Shown here: in pieces, positions 24,501 through 36,472 of the stretch
Position numbering within the stretch: the stretch's first letter is position 1
How the letters are laid out: each line of letters opens with the position of its first letter
NCBI GenBank assembly: GCA_028023455.1
Contig: JAQFVV010000012.1
Span: forward strand, 14,024,364 to 14,088,363
DNA: 64,000 nucleotides
Direction: 5' to 3'
DNA from: Epiperipatus broadwayi
Taxonomy: Eukaryota; Onychophora; Udeonychophora; Euonychophora; Peripatidae
Notes under the pieces: generated by a model
Told to the model about the DNA's origin: nothing
The model's database searches: none
What the model saw: the letters and a program-made list of their open reading frames with translations, nothing else
Translations under genes and position numbers: made by a program

Positions 24501-27430
24501 CAGGAAATAAAACCAAAAAGAGTGGGATTGGTTATTGTCCGGTTACAATATATATACTAGTGACTCCAAATGTAGATATAAAACTAAGCATATCTCAACA
24601 ATTAATATATTTTCAGTTTATAAGTCTATATTCATGATTCAAAATGTAAATATAAAAGTATCGCAACAGTTAATATATTTTCAGTTTTAAGTCTGTACTA
24701 GTGATTTCCAACTGCAGAAGTAAAGTATAACATATCACAGCAATTAATATATGTGAATACATTAGCGGTCAAAATATCTAAAGTCCTAAATCATGGGTTT
24801 TCATATATCATTTTTCTTTTCTTTTTTTGTAATTATGGTCACCTTCATCCCTTTGAAGAGTATTACTTCCCTTTATAAACTAGGTACTTGCATTATAGTT
24901 ACATCAGTACGGTGATGTATTACATGTAGAATATCAATAGAATTTCAGCAATTTAGCAGCATGGTTCATTTTCTTTCCTTTACTGGCATCTTAGAGGTTA
25001 TAGTGATCTGGTTCCACAGACTTTGATGTTATTTACTGGATCAGACTGCATACCTAGAATCTTCTAACCGATGTGTTAATTGTTTATGCCTAGGCTTGTA
25101 TGGCAAATAATCCACTAATATAGGAAAACATTATAGTTTCTGCTATAATGATTGCAATTTTAATTAGTGGCAACGCAAAATTTCTTCTCTGCACAGCTCA
25201 CTTCAACATTGCTTTACTGTATAGCTCGCAGTTTGGAATCAGGAAATCAGCAACAAAACAAAATTGACAGCAGAATAAATGACTGCATATTAAGTAAATT
25301 TTGAATGATCCCTTTTTATACCTCTCTATTATCTATCTATCCCCTATTTATGTCATCGATTGAATCTTAATGTAGACCATTCACATATGTAGACAATTCT
25401 AAAACTTCACACTCCAGAGTAAAAATATTCCATGGTTCTCTTCTAAAATATGTGAGGAAAACAAACTTGTACACAATATTACAGTATTTTATATCAAAAG
25501 AAATGGTGTTTGTTTTCTTTTCTTTATCTATCCTTGTTCCAATGTAAAGACATAAAATTCTTTTCCGACCTTTTTTTTTTATTTCTAATTTCTCAAATAT
25601 TGTTAATTCTTAATTTTTTATCTTAGATTTGAATTCACCATTCTATTTACTATAGGAATTGATGAGATTTTATTTATAAATATATTTAGAACAGGAAAAC
25701 TCAAAAAGATCTCAAAAAAGCCTTAAAATTTATGAACTATGTATTTTAAACTTGACTTGCAAATTGACTCGTGATCAAAAGTATCTTTTTCTATCACGAT
25801 CTCACTCATTATTATATTTCTATTCTCATATTACAGAGTAATTGGCCAATAATATTATGCACAAATTGTCTTTATAAATATACAATAAGATTAGAATGTA
25901 CATTAATAATTTGTTTGTTTTTAGTGTGGACAATTTCTTTACTTTACTGTACATATATGCATACACACACATACACATTGCCGTTCAAATATTTATTAAT
26001 TAACTCGTGCAGCATTTCACCTTGACTAATGTGGGCTGCACTTTGATTGAAATGGTTATAATATACTTTTTTTTGCTTTGTGTGGTAGAAAGAGAAAAAA
26101 ATTAGTTTTTAAAAAAAAAAACATATTTTAAATTATTTTATATGAATAAATAAAAGGTAAAAAAAGAAAATTATATATGAAAATAAGCAAAACTAAATAT
26201 AAAGCACAGCACTAATTTAAACTGACAATTTGTTTATTAAAACATATATATAATACACAATATAATTATATTAATAAGTATAAATGTATAGGAAATCATC
26301 TAATAAATATAAAAACATTAAGATTAATAATGTTAATAATAATTTATTAAATAATATTGGAGGAATTTATATGATTACTTGCCAAAAAAATGCAAAGAGC
26401 TAGGCATTATAACAAATTATTTAAGAGAAACTATGAATAAACTTAAAACAAGATTATAACAATATCACAATGACAAAAATTCAGCAATTTATAAACATAA
26501 AATTAATATGAACATAAAGATTTGATTTAAAAATGACTGAATATGTTAGAAATTACAAACAAAAAAAATTATAAACAAAACTTTGTATATTAAAAAAATT
26601 AAAATCAAATCTAAAACTTAAAAATCTTCTACTAATCTAAAATTAAACACTAAAATTTTAAATTTATTTTTATTAAACATACATGAGAAAGCCATTATAT
26701 TGATTAATTAAATTAAAAAAATTGTTGCACTTAAAATTTAAACATTTTACAGATAAATTTTGCACTAAAATTGATAGAATTTTGTGCTGTAATCGATTGG
26801 TTATTTAAATAATATTGTTAATTATTGGTTCTTTCATTATATATAAAAAGTATATATTATTTTAAAAAGTATATTATTTGAAATATTAATTTATTGATAT
26901 TTATATATTTATGCAAAGATATACAAATTTGAATTTTCAAATTTTAAAGATTTTAGAAATTTTAATGTTTATACAAATGTGTTATATATTATTGATTAAG
27001 GCAATGATATAAATATGTTTAAGACATAAAAATAGTAATATTTTTAGATTTATTTATACAATTATACTTTATTATTTTCCATTTTATTTTTTATTTAATT
27101 TTGAAGATGACCAACTAGATATATATGACTAAAATATCAATTACAATAGCAATAATAAATTTTTCCAGTGGCAGATGGAGAGAGTAAACTATAATATATA
27201 ATGTCTATAATCTACGGTTATATATATTGAAACCTACCAAATGTGGCGATAAAAAACAAAGCAAGTAATGACATCTCTACACAGCAAAATACAAATCTAA
27301 AATTGTAAATGTAAAGCTAGCTAACAAGCTATGCTTAGTGGGTTCAAATATAACATATGTCACAATACCAAGATATACAGGGGAAGCATTATAATAAATA
27401 TAATAAAATACAAAGTAAGTTGTATTTTTA

Positions 27431-27650
27431 TAAAAATAATGGACTATTTCCATCATCTAATAATATATGTATTGAATGTCTTTAGAAAAATTTAACTTTA
27501 TTTAAATATTCCAAATACATTCAACTGTTAGTAATAGCACATCAAACAGATTAGTATATGGACAATGTTTCGAGAGGTATTAGTTCTTCAAATGTTGCTG
27601 GCCTGACCAGTGACAGTACTAGTATGGGATTCGAACCTGGTAACGCTCAC
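27431..27650 (-). mobile_element. SINE (family S2), minus strand
   Basis: Reverse complement of the 57568-57860 family. It shows a perfect-looking B box (CCAGGTTCGAATCCC on the minus strand), then ACTAGTACTGTCACTGGTCAG, then the A-rich body and GGAAATAGTCC. The A-box head is missing. At 27650-27672 a plus-oriented copy of the family's tail (ACCATCGTCACAAACCTTCA) abuts it, so two copies meet head-to-tail in opposite orientation. Confidence 0.7.
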
Positions 27651-30600
27651 ACCATCGTCACAAACCTTCAGAAAAACACAAATACAAAGTAATACTATTA
27701 AGAATTAAGAGGAGAAACCTAAACTCACTCTAGCATACATAAAAGAATTTTATTATTATAAATATATGCCATTAGGTTATATTTAAAATTTCCTTTTTAA
27801 GATCCACTACAACTATCTTCTAATCCTCTTACAAGCAACTCATTGTTTTGATCAGATGAAATATTTAATTCTTAAAATATTTGAAATGTTCTTTTAACAT
27901 TTTATGCCACCCACAATTTATCTTTTGAATGTAAAATTTAAAATTCAATATTAAAATAAATTTAATAATATGGTTCATGAAATTATATAACTCAGGGTAA
28001 TACGTTTTCATAAATCCTTTTGACTCTCTAGATTTATTCAATATTGAATGAAATCCTAGTTAAAATACAATAAATAAGACATACACTTCCCCTAAGCTAA
28101 TGTCTTATCATAATTATAACAATAACCATATTACTAACTTAATAAAATACAACATGATCTCTTAAATTTGGAATAAAATAAAAAATAAGCTAGGAAGGAT
28201 TACACTCAGATATTAAGAATGGATATAGGATTTGGTAGCCATCCTAAACATCTTAGAATAAATCTACATTAATACCTTCTAAATATAAATTAAGTTCTTG
28301 TACAAATTGAATCTTTTCAAAATAATAACTATGATCTTCTAATATGAAAAAGATTTAAAATAAACATGTACAGTGATTTGACATAAGCAAATTGGATTAA
28401 TTAAAATGATTCAAATTGACAAAAGAAATTGCAATATTTTATTAAGCAAATATACATTTCTTAGATATTTTATTAATGCTTAAATAATTTAATAAATAGT
28501 GATTTATACATTTAAATGTCATGTACTCTTATAGTAAATATACTAAACTAATTGCATAATCTTTTATACACATTTAAATTTTAATTAATATTTAAAATGA
28601 TTTATGTTTGATAATTGGGATGATTTCTGATTAACAAGTGGGATGATCACATGACACGATCACCATTTTTAAGTGGGATGATGTGAATAAATGACTATAA
28701 AAAAATTACTTAAATAACAAAGATTTATTTACAGCAAAATAACAATAAAAATTACAATCCATCTTTAAGTCCACATAAATCAAAAATTTTCACAAAACTG
28801 CTTCTGGATCAAAATTAAAAATTGACATACTGCTTTATTAAAATACACTCCATTAGATTAGCAAAAATAATCCATCATGTTAGTTAAATAATTTATTATA
28901 TTAAAGTAACTTTTTGTATTATTTCATTACCAAAAGTTCTCATTTATTATCTCATTCATATTATGATAATAGCCATCATATAGTAGTGTCTCATATGAAT
29001 ATTTTGCATACTTACTACTACTACTACTACAAATAATAATAACTTACATTGGTGAACAAGTTCTAAGATGGGTGCATATTATCTCTTTATGCCCAAAATA
29101 AACTTTTAAAAATTTAAAAACCAATTGTTTATCACACTTAGTCCTGACAATTAGTAAAGCTCAAATATAAGACAAACACATTAACAATGTATTTTCACAT
29201 TTAAGCTGATTAAGAATGTTCTTAGAGGTAAGGTAGAATTCCTCAATACCTTGATAACACCATTAAAAATGCCAGATAAAGCCATGGGCAAATATTACGC
29301 ATGGTTTATTATCATACTAACACTACACACAAAATCAATCTTCAATAATTATAAAGTAAGGCAAAGCAAAAATATGATGGCATTGCTCATACGATGCACC
29401 TATTATTGAAGGCTAGTAAAGGATCTAGGACTTTAACACTAGTCCGGAAAAATAATGAGAATCTGCAAAAGGGACTAAATACTGAATAGGAATTGCTTTA
29501 GAATAGAAAGGGCCTTAGCTACAATTTCTAAAGTATATGCTATAGGTAAACAAAAGCTAGCAGGACAACAAATAATAAGAGGGAGCCCAAAATGCTAACA
29601 TCTCTTCTGAAAAACAAGCTAGAAAATTAATGATAGAGACTAACTACTATTTTAAATGTATTGGCATATAAAAATACTCCTAAATATAGAGAAAATAATT
29701 CTATTATCTATAACAAAATACTATAACAGTTAAACAATGTGAAATATGATAAACAACAATTAATTAATACCAAATATGGTTTAGTTAACATTAGGAAATA
29801 AATCATAGAAATATACATCAGCTTATAGCAACATAATATACCTTCATAAATAAATTATTCATATTTTAAAGAGAGGCCCATACTATTTCAAAATATGTTC
29901 ATATAATAAAATACTATTCTGAGAATTTTAACTACAAATATTTTAAAACATATAGCATATAACATGAAATATAATATATGCACATCATAACATAGTATAC
30001 AATTATAAGATAAATAAATTTAACCTTTTTACCATAAATAAATTATATTAAATAATAATGTCCTCCTCATTCATTGTTGGACCAATTCTCCATTATTTCA
30101 ATATGAAGAAGTCTATTGGCAGTAGTATCTTGTGAACAGATAAGATAATATCATTAAAATACTATAATTCATAATATAATTAGAAAATGTATAATGTGTT
30201 TCTTTTGGAGATCCTGGATAAAGTCAATTTATTCTAGTATCAAGTATATGATAAATTAATGACCATTTATTCAATATATTCATAGATTTAAAATCTAATA
30301 AATGTTCAATAGTATTGCAGCAAATATATCACAAATTCTTAAATTTAAGTTTGCTAAATTAAATTGATCCATTGTGCAAAATATTTTAAATTAATATTAG
30401 TAATATCATATAGCACTTCAATTATTATTATTTATTAACAATGTTGAACATTTGCAGGAGAAAATTTTCAAGACTGCAGCTGCCTCCATAACAATGCACA
30501 CAGAGAAAAAAATCAATTATGAGTTTTAAACATTTGTGCAGGTAGTATTGTAACAGTCAGAATCGTCTATCTCGCTAACACACTGCAGAATTCAAACCCC

Positions 30601-30921
30601 AAACACGAAACTGAACATTCTAGGAGGGGTTTCCTTCTAAATATACTAAGTTCGAATCTAAAGTCCAAATTTCACAGCACCACCTACGTGATAACGCATT
30701 TGATGCTACTACTAATATAACCTTTTACCGGTGCCTGGTGGTCAGGGAGAAACAAAAGACTTTATACTAAAATAAGTTTGGGTTGCTAATTAATGTCTAT
30801 GGATGTACAAAAGAAATGGAGAAATAGATATATAGACCGAGACAGTGATAGGAATCAATAAAATAAAATCAAAATTAGTTTTAAATGATTTCAAAATTTA
30901 TTTATATAGAAATATATATAT

Positions 30922-31165
30922 TGAAACAGACAGATCGAAGAACCGATCTTAGTTTCATGTGTTTAAGTACGGTAATTCGAACTACTATTCGCCCGCAATG
31001 GCTCGAATCTATTCGGATAAAATAACTTAATAAAATCGTAGATGAATATTTTCAATGCCAAATGCTCTGATTCCCTTAGTCATCCGTCAATCATTTCACT
31101 ACACAAATATTGGTATGGGGGTACCAGGTAAAATGATTACTAAAGACTAGTAGCTAATTATAATA
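30922..31165 (+). mobile_element. Truncated, internally deleted LTR at the left edge of the composite
   Basis: The first 80 bp equal the start of LTR C (37813 onward): TGAAACAGACAGATCG to CCCGCAATGG. The sequence then jumps to the segment that is otherwise found only in LTR B (reverse of about 33655-33838, with CTCGAATCTATTCG). The jump point is GCAATGG/GCAACGG, a short microhomology. LTR similarity ends near 31165, 18 bp before LTR A. Confidence 0.75.
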
Positions 31166-31183
31166 GAACAAAATTTTAAACAC

Positions 31184-33104
31184 TGTACCGGTAAAACCAC
31201 CATGCTTAGTCACACACAGTAATCCGAATTCAAACCCAGTCCACTCTAGGAATAAATTCCAAAATGCAAACTAAATTCAAACCCAAAACCCTGGCATGAC
31301 TAACCGATGACAACATTACAACGGTATGGGGTTTTCCCTTTACTAGCTCATCGAAAAAACACAGACTAAATTATCTACAATCAGCTATTTCATAGATATC
31401 TTATATTCGGGATATTGGTACGGCTAATAATTTGATGTATATATTTAAGTTGTCAATACAGACAGCAGGTGATTAACTAGATTTCGAGAGTAATAATGCA
31501 AGAGAGACAAAATTAGATTAGATAATTTTTTTTTATAAATTATAGAAAACATTGAATAATATCATTTACAGGTACGGTAAAACTTTCATATGTATTTTAT
31601 AATAAATTGCTGCTAGTCATTAATAATCGGTTTAGACTGCTTAACAAAACTCATGCCAATATTTATGTGTTTTAACTGGTTGTATAGGCGGTAGCGATTT
31701 ACAAATTATACACTGAAAACTATTTCTCATTTCATGTATGCAAATAAGATAATAACTTAGAACCCTTTACATATTTAAGATTGAAGTATCGGTTACAATA
31801 GTATGACAAAACTAAAAAAACATAATAAAGTGATTTAATATCTGCCAACTCAATATATGAAATAATCTTTACTTTAATAACGAACTTCCTTTTAAAATAA
31901 CTATAATCAATATCATAAACTAACTTTAAACAGAGTTGGGAAATATTTCTATTGGCATCGTTTGTTTATAGCATAAGTAATAAAAGAAAAAAAATATAAA
32001 TGTCTTCATTTGAATTACTGTTAGTAGATACAATATTTATAAACTATTTTCTAAAGACTAGAGAAGAGGAAAAGGAGAAAGAAAATTTACTGACAGGTTT
32101 GAAACAGTAGCATTATAAACGAAACAAAAACTTACATGTGATTCATTTGATTTACAGATTAACTTATAACACTAAGCTCGGGGGGAAGTTAAAAGTTCAT
32201 GTAACACAGTTACCCTTCTTTCTTCATCCGGCTTGGCTTCACGACGGTATTTCTGACGAACGTAGGCGCGCATTTGAAATTTACTTGGAAGGCATAGTCA
32301 ATTTGGATATTGGAAGCTGGAAATTGTGAAGCACATAAAACATGATCAGTCAGCGGCACGAATGTTTAAATTGGCGGGACCGAGATCAGCTCCTGGCACT
32401 TAGCCCATCGACATTACGGTTTACTGGTGGACTTCTTAACAAAAGTTGGAGAGATTTCTCTAGCCACTGCTTTGCTGTTTTTTAGACGATCTACTCTCAG
32501 CCACGTCAAAAGTTAGAATCCTTGTTTTTTTTAAGATGGCCACGGTTGACTTTTTTGTCTGGTTTTTGTTTTAGGCTCCACCTACTTTTCTCTAGCCTCC
32601 AGCAATCCAGCTTGACCATACAATATCAATTATCCATTTCCATTGTTCCGTTTTCAGCTATCTCTAATTTTAATACGCAATTTTAACTTGACACAGTAAT
32701 TACAAATATAAATTCCTTATCTAATTTCGAATACAACTTAATTACTCTATACATTTGTACAATACAGATTTTAATTAAAAACACTGATCAAAGGAATGTG
32801 ACTTTTGATCAGCATTTTTAAACGACTTTGTATAATTCTAAAAGTCTAAAATTTAAGCAAATACACCCGCAATGAAACTTTTAAATTAAGCTGATATAAA
32901 TTCACAAACCACGCACACACGAATATTATTTCATGATTTGTGACATTTATGCACGGAATCTTTACATATTTATTTACAAAACATAAAATATATATAGCTC
33001 AAATTTTGTGACTTGAAATGGAAAAATCCCATTGCGGGCGAATAGTAGTTCGAATTACCGTACTTAAACACATGAAACTAAGATCGGTTCTTCGATCTGT
33101 CTGT
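31184..33104 (-). mobile_element. LTR copy A (about 1.92 kb, minus orientation)
   Basis: Near-identical reverse complement of LTR C. Its right boundary lacks only the first bases TGAA: ACAGACAG follows directly after CCCG. Its left boundary is TGTACCGGT, the complement of the ACCGGTACA end. The three full-length copies diverge from each other immediately outside this TG...CA interval, which is why I take it as the LTR. Internal features: a nested hairpin at the start (GATCG/CGATC within GAAAC/GTTTC), a second hairpin CTGATCAAA/TTTTGATCAG near 32780-32815, and AAGATGGCCAC at 32533-32543, which resembles a YY1 site (inference). A GC-richer core of about 450 bp contains the 63-codon frame noted separately. 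Confidence 0.75.
32138..32329 (+). other. 63-codon open frame inside LTR A, antisense to the LTR
   Basis: The same frame is present in LTR C (minus strand 38783-38592) with one residue different (T versus I in L-T-Y-N-x-K-L). LTR B has a two-base insertion that breaks it. The product would be basic and shows no motif I recognise. Conservation is explained simply by near-identical LTRs, so coding is not demonstrated. Confidence 0.25.
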
Positions 33105-33105
33105 C

Positions 33106-33124
33106 GGGCCCACGTTGGGCGCCA
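33106..33124 (-). promoter_or_regulatory. Primer-binding-site-like match to tRNA-Lys(CUU) 3' end
   Basis: The minus strand reads TGGCGCCCAACGTGGGCCC. From memory of animal tRNA-Lys(CUU), whose 3' end is ...CCCACGTTGGGCG plus CCA, 16 contiguous nucleotides are complementary, one mismatch follows and the last one or two pair again. This is the classic retrotransposon PBS pattern. It does not directly abut an LTR end: 133 bp separate it from the TG...CA end of LTR B, while LTR A begins within two bases on its other side. A truncated version, AACGTGGGCCCG, recurs at 35991-36002 on the minus strand. Confidence 0.6.
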
Positions 33125-33257
33125 AAAACATAACCATATACCGGTCAAAAAGAAGCCAACACATCAACAAACCCAAACTCAAAGTCAGATTCAAACTCAG
33201 GTGGTTCAAACTGAATTCAAACCCAACTCACGAGCTCAGATCAAATCAATGGATGAC
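33125..33257. other. 133-bp spacer between LTR A and LTR B
   Basis: Rich in imperfect repeats of TTTGAAC/CAAACC type (e.g. CAAACTCA, TTCAAACTCAG, TTCAAACCC). It contains CATATACCGGTC, similar to the LTR end TGTACCGGT, so the true LTR may extend through it up to the PBS-like motif in the longer LTR subtype. Confidence 0.4.
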
Positions 33258-35756
33258 TGTACCGGTATAAATCCACCACGCTTACTCATACACAGTACCC
33301 GAGTTCAAACCCAGTCCCCGTTTAAGAATAAATTCCAAAACGCCAACTAAATTCAAACCCAAACCCCGGTATGACCAACCGATGATGACTTTATAACAGC
33401 ACGGGGTTATCCCTTTACTAGCTCAACTCAGAACACAGACAGAATTACTTAGTTTTATATATAGATCTATTATACTCTGGATATTGGTACGGTCATTAAT
33501 GTAATGTATATATTCAAGTTGCCAACACAGACAGTAGGTGACTGAATAGACTTCGAGAGTAATGAGTTGGAAGACACAAAATTAGATTATATAAATTGTT
33601 TAATAATAAATAGAAAGCATAAAATATAGTATTCAAAAGTACGGTAAGACTTCCATAAATATTCTATTATAATTAGCTACTAGTCTTTAGTAATCATTTT
33701 ACCTGGTAAACAAACTCATACCAATATTTGTGTAGCGAAATGATTGATGGGTGGCTAAAGGAATCAGAGCATTTGAGCATTGAAAATATTTATCTACGGT
33801 TTTTATTAAGTTATTTTATTCGAATAGATTCGAGCCGTTGCATGTACGAATAGTTGGAGGGTGGTTTCGTATAAATATGATATCTAAGATTGATGTACTA
33901 GTGGTTGCCTAGATTGAAGAGCCCTACAGTAATTACTTGCAGTGCATCAACGGAATACCGGGCGGCTTGTTCTTTGACAAGGCATAACGCCCTCAAGTAG
34001 ATCCGGGACACTACAACCAGCCGGGATTATTTCGAAACCCGGTGATCCAAGAAATAACCTGGGAAAGAATTGTTTTCTTCCCCATATGGTAGTATGGCGA
34101 GACGCTAACTTCGGCGAATGAATGGTATTGCCACAGTCATCGAGGACGAGTGCTTGAAGTGAATTTGAAAAGAAATTACACAAAACCGGATAATCAATTC
34201 GTCTATTTCTACGCAACAGGCTGATATAACTATTCCAATAAAACATGGCGGAATCAAACTGACCGCGAAAGCAATAATTAATTAATTTTACTCTGAAACC
34301 CCTAAACCCCCAGGTTGTTCAGGCGGTAGCGATTATAACAAATTATACACTGAAAACTATTTCTCATTTCATGTATGAAACTAAGATAATAACTTAAAAC
34401 CCTTTACATATTTAAGATTGAAGTATCAGTGACAATAGTATGACAAAACAAAAAAAAACATAATAAAGTGATTTAATATCTGCCAACTCAATATATGAAA
34501 TAATCTTTAATTTAATAACGAAATTCTTTTTAAAATAACTATAATCAATATTATAAACTAGCTTTAAACAGAGTTGGGAAATATTTCTATTGGCATCGTT
34601 TGTTTATAGCCTAAGTAATAAAAGGAGGAAAAAAATATATAAATGTCTTCATTTGAACTATTATTAGTAGATACAATATTTATAAACTATTTTCTAAAGA
34701 CTAGAGCAGAGGAAAAGGAGAAAAGAAAATTTACTGACAGGTTTGAAACAGTAGCATTATAAACGAAAACAAAAACTTACATGTGATTCATTTGATTGAC
34801 AGATTAACTTATAACATTAAGCTCGGGAGGAAGTTAAAAGTTCATGTAACACAGTTACCCTTCTTTCTTCATCCGGCTTGGCTTCTCACGACGGTATTTC
34901 TGATGAACGTAGGCGCGCATTTGAAATTTACTTGGAAGGCATAGTCAATTTGGAGATTGGAAGCTGGAAATCGTGAAGCACATAAAACATGATCAGTCAG
35001 CGGCACGAAGATTCAAATTGGCGGGACAGAGATCAGCTCCTGGCACTTAGCCCATCGACATTACGGTTTACTGGTGGACTTCTTAACAAAAGTTGGAGAG
35101 ATTTCTCTAGCAACTGCTTTGCTGTTTTTGAGACCTATCTACTCTCAGCCACGTCAAAAGTTAGAATCCTAGTTTTTTTTAAGATGGCCACGGTTGACCT
35201 TTTTGTCTGGTTTTTGTTTAAGGCTCCACCTACTTTTCTCTAGCCTCCAGCAATCCAGCTTGACCATACAATATCAATTATCCATTTCCATTGTTCCGTT
35301 TTCAGCTATCTCTACCTTTAATACGCAATTTTAAATTGACACAGTAATTACAAATATAAATTCCTTATCTAATTTCGAATACAACTTACTTTCTCTATAC
35401 ATTTGTACAATACAGATTTTAATTAAAAACACTGATCAAAGGAATGTGACTTTTGATCAGCATTTTTAAACGACTTTATATAATTCTAAAAGGCTAAAAT
35501 TTAAGCAAATACACCCGCAATGAAACTTTTAAATTAAGCTGCTATAAATTCACAAACCACGCACACACGAATATTATTTCATGATTTGTGACATTTATGC
35601 ACGGAATCTTTACATATTTATTTACAAAACATAAAATATATATAGCTCAATTTTTGTGACTTGAAATGGAAAAATCCCATTGCGGGCGAATAGTAGTTCG
35701 AATTACCGTACTTCAACACATGAAACTAAGATCGGTTCTTCGATCTGTCTGTTTCA
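33258..35756 (-). mobile_element. LTR copy B (long subtype, about 2.5 kb, minus orientation)
   Basis: Starts (minus) TGAAACAGAT-like at 35756 and ends ...ACCGGTACA at 33258. It is collinear with LTRs A and C except for about 580 extra bp at 33727-34309. The hairpins, the YY1-like AAGATGGCCAC (near 35182) and the GC-richer core are retained. A purine tract, the complement of TTTCTTCTCACTT at 35757-35769, directly precedes it on the minus strand, as expected for a 3' LTR. Confidence 0.75.
33727..34309 (-). other. Extra LTR segment in copy B, with a 99-codon frame
   Basis: GC-richer than its flanks. Part of it (33690-33845) is also present, inverted, in the left-edge LTR fragment, so it belongs to a second LTR subtype rather than being a chance insertion. 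A minus-strand frame at 34246-33947 (starts M-F-Y-W-N-S-Y) is open but has no recognisable domain. One edge carries GGGGGTTTAGGGGTTTC (minus strand), a purine/G-rich tract. Confidence 0.45.
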
Positions 35757-35994
35757 TTTCTTCTCACTTAAAAAAAAATAACAAAAAAAAAATGTTTATA
35801 CATAATTCACTGGTTAACATTTTCTTACAGAATTGATCGACTTTGGAGAACAGTCTGGGTAAGGGTTCGAACCTAACATTTATCAAATTTGGGTGTATTA
35901 ATCCGTTGTTCTTTTACTCATCACCATAGACATTTCACAGTAGTCGTTTACCGGGTTATCATTTATGTAGTTTCTACTTTCTCCCTGGGTCGGG
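35757..35994 (-). mobile_element. Inverted copy of the element's internal 3' tail
   Basis: Reverse complement of 37574-37812 with few differences: from CCCGACCCAGGGAG (which in the other copy encodes the last Gag codons) through GGTTCGAACC to the purine tract. It extends the inverted repeat inward from LTR B. On the far side it joins a truncated PBS-like AACGTGG, not gag, so gag is deleted in this arm. Confidence 0.75.
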
Positions 35995-36436
35995 CCCACG
36001 TTATTTCTTGTGTTTGTCCACACAGCAGTGGTGAGTTTTGTTGGGTTCAAAGAGAGAGAAGGGTGGCATATATATATAGAGAGAATTACTGATAGTAGTA
36101 CAAAATTAATATTGTGTTATATACCCATTATTAATATGTTTATATTATAGGACTGAGGAGAACAGTGCGAACTGGGTGGATAAAGTTTTTTTGTCCCTTT
36201 ATTTTTTAGTAATGATTTAAGCATGTCATATTGTATATACCTAAAAAAAAAAAAAAAAAATATTAACAGTGAAAAGTTTAGATAACAGAAACCAGTCGGA
36301 ACGTAGGCGAAAAAAAGAGAAAGGAAAGAAGCCACACAAACAGTATCAGCAGCGGGGAAGGATTTGGCAATAGGATCAGGGATCAGTATCTTTATGTTAT
36401 ATATACAAATCAAATTATTTTACAAAACTAACTCTT
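35995..36436 (+). promoter_or_regulatory. Leader upstream of gag
   Basis: Non-coding leader outside the inverted arms. It has a strong splice-donor-like CAGCAGTG|GTGAGTT at 36030/36031 and an acceptor-like TTATATTATAG|GACTGAGG at 36150, which could remove a 120-nt intron (inference). A run of A (36243-36259) and a purine-rich stretch (36308-36335) precede the start region. No TATA box directly upstream; transcription would have to begin in an LTR or within the inverted arm. Confidence 0.4.
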
Positions 36437-36472
36437 ATGCTGAAGACACTTATAATTAAAAATAAAGAGAAA

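Larger units (their letters stand above)
18603..30915 (-). other. Left part of the 30-kb AUH intron
   Basis: No exon is needed or seen. Contents: (TA)n at about 19525-19543, poly-C/(CA)n at 21840-21860, the satellite-like arrays at 23041-24170, a GC-rich island at 24270-24500, an S2 SINE at 27431-27650 and a GC-richer block at 30540-30740 with a reverse B-box-like GAATTCAAACCCC. The remainder is featureless AT-rich DNA. Confidence 0.7.

Noticed and set aside
33018-33350. 110-codon frame across the LTR A / PBS / spacer junction
   Set aside because: Runs through the LTR edge and the PBS-like motif, so it is a chance frame in a junction, not a gene.
35691-35760. A CRISPR-like or DNA-transposon TIR reading of the 80-bp inverted ends at 30922 and 33104
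   Set aside because: The same 80 bp is the LTR start in all copies, adjacent to a purine tract, so LTR biology explains it better.
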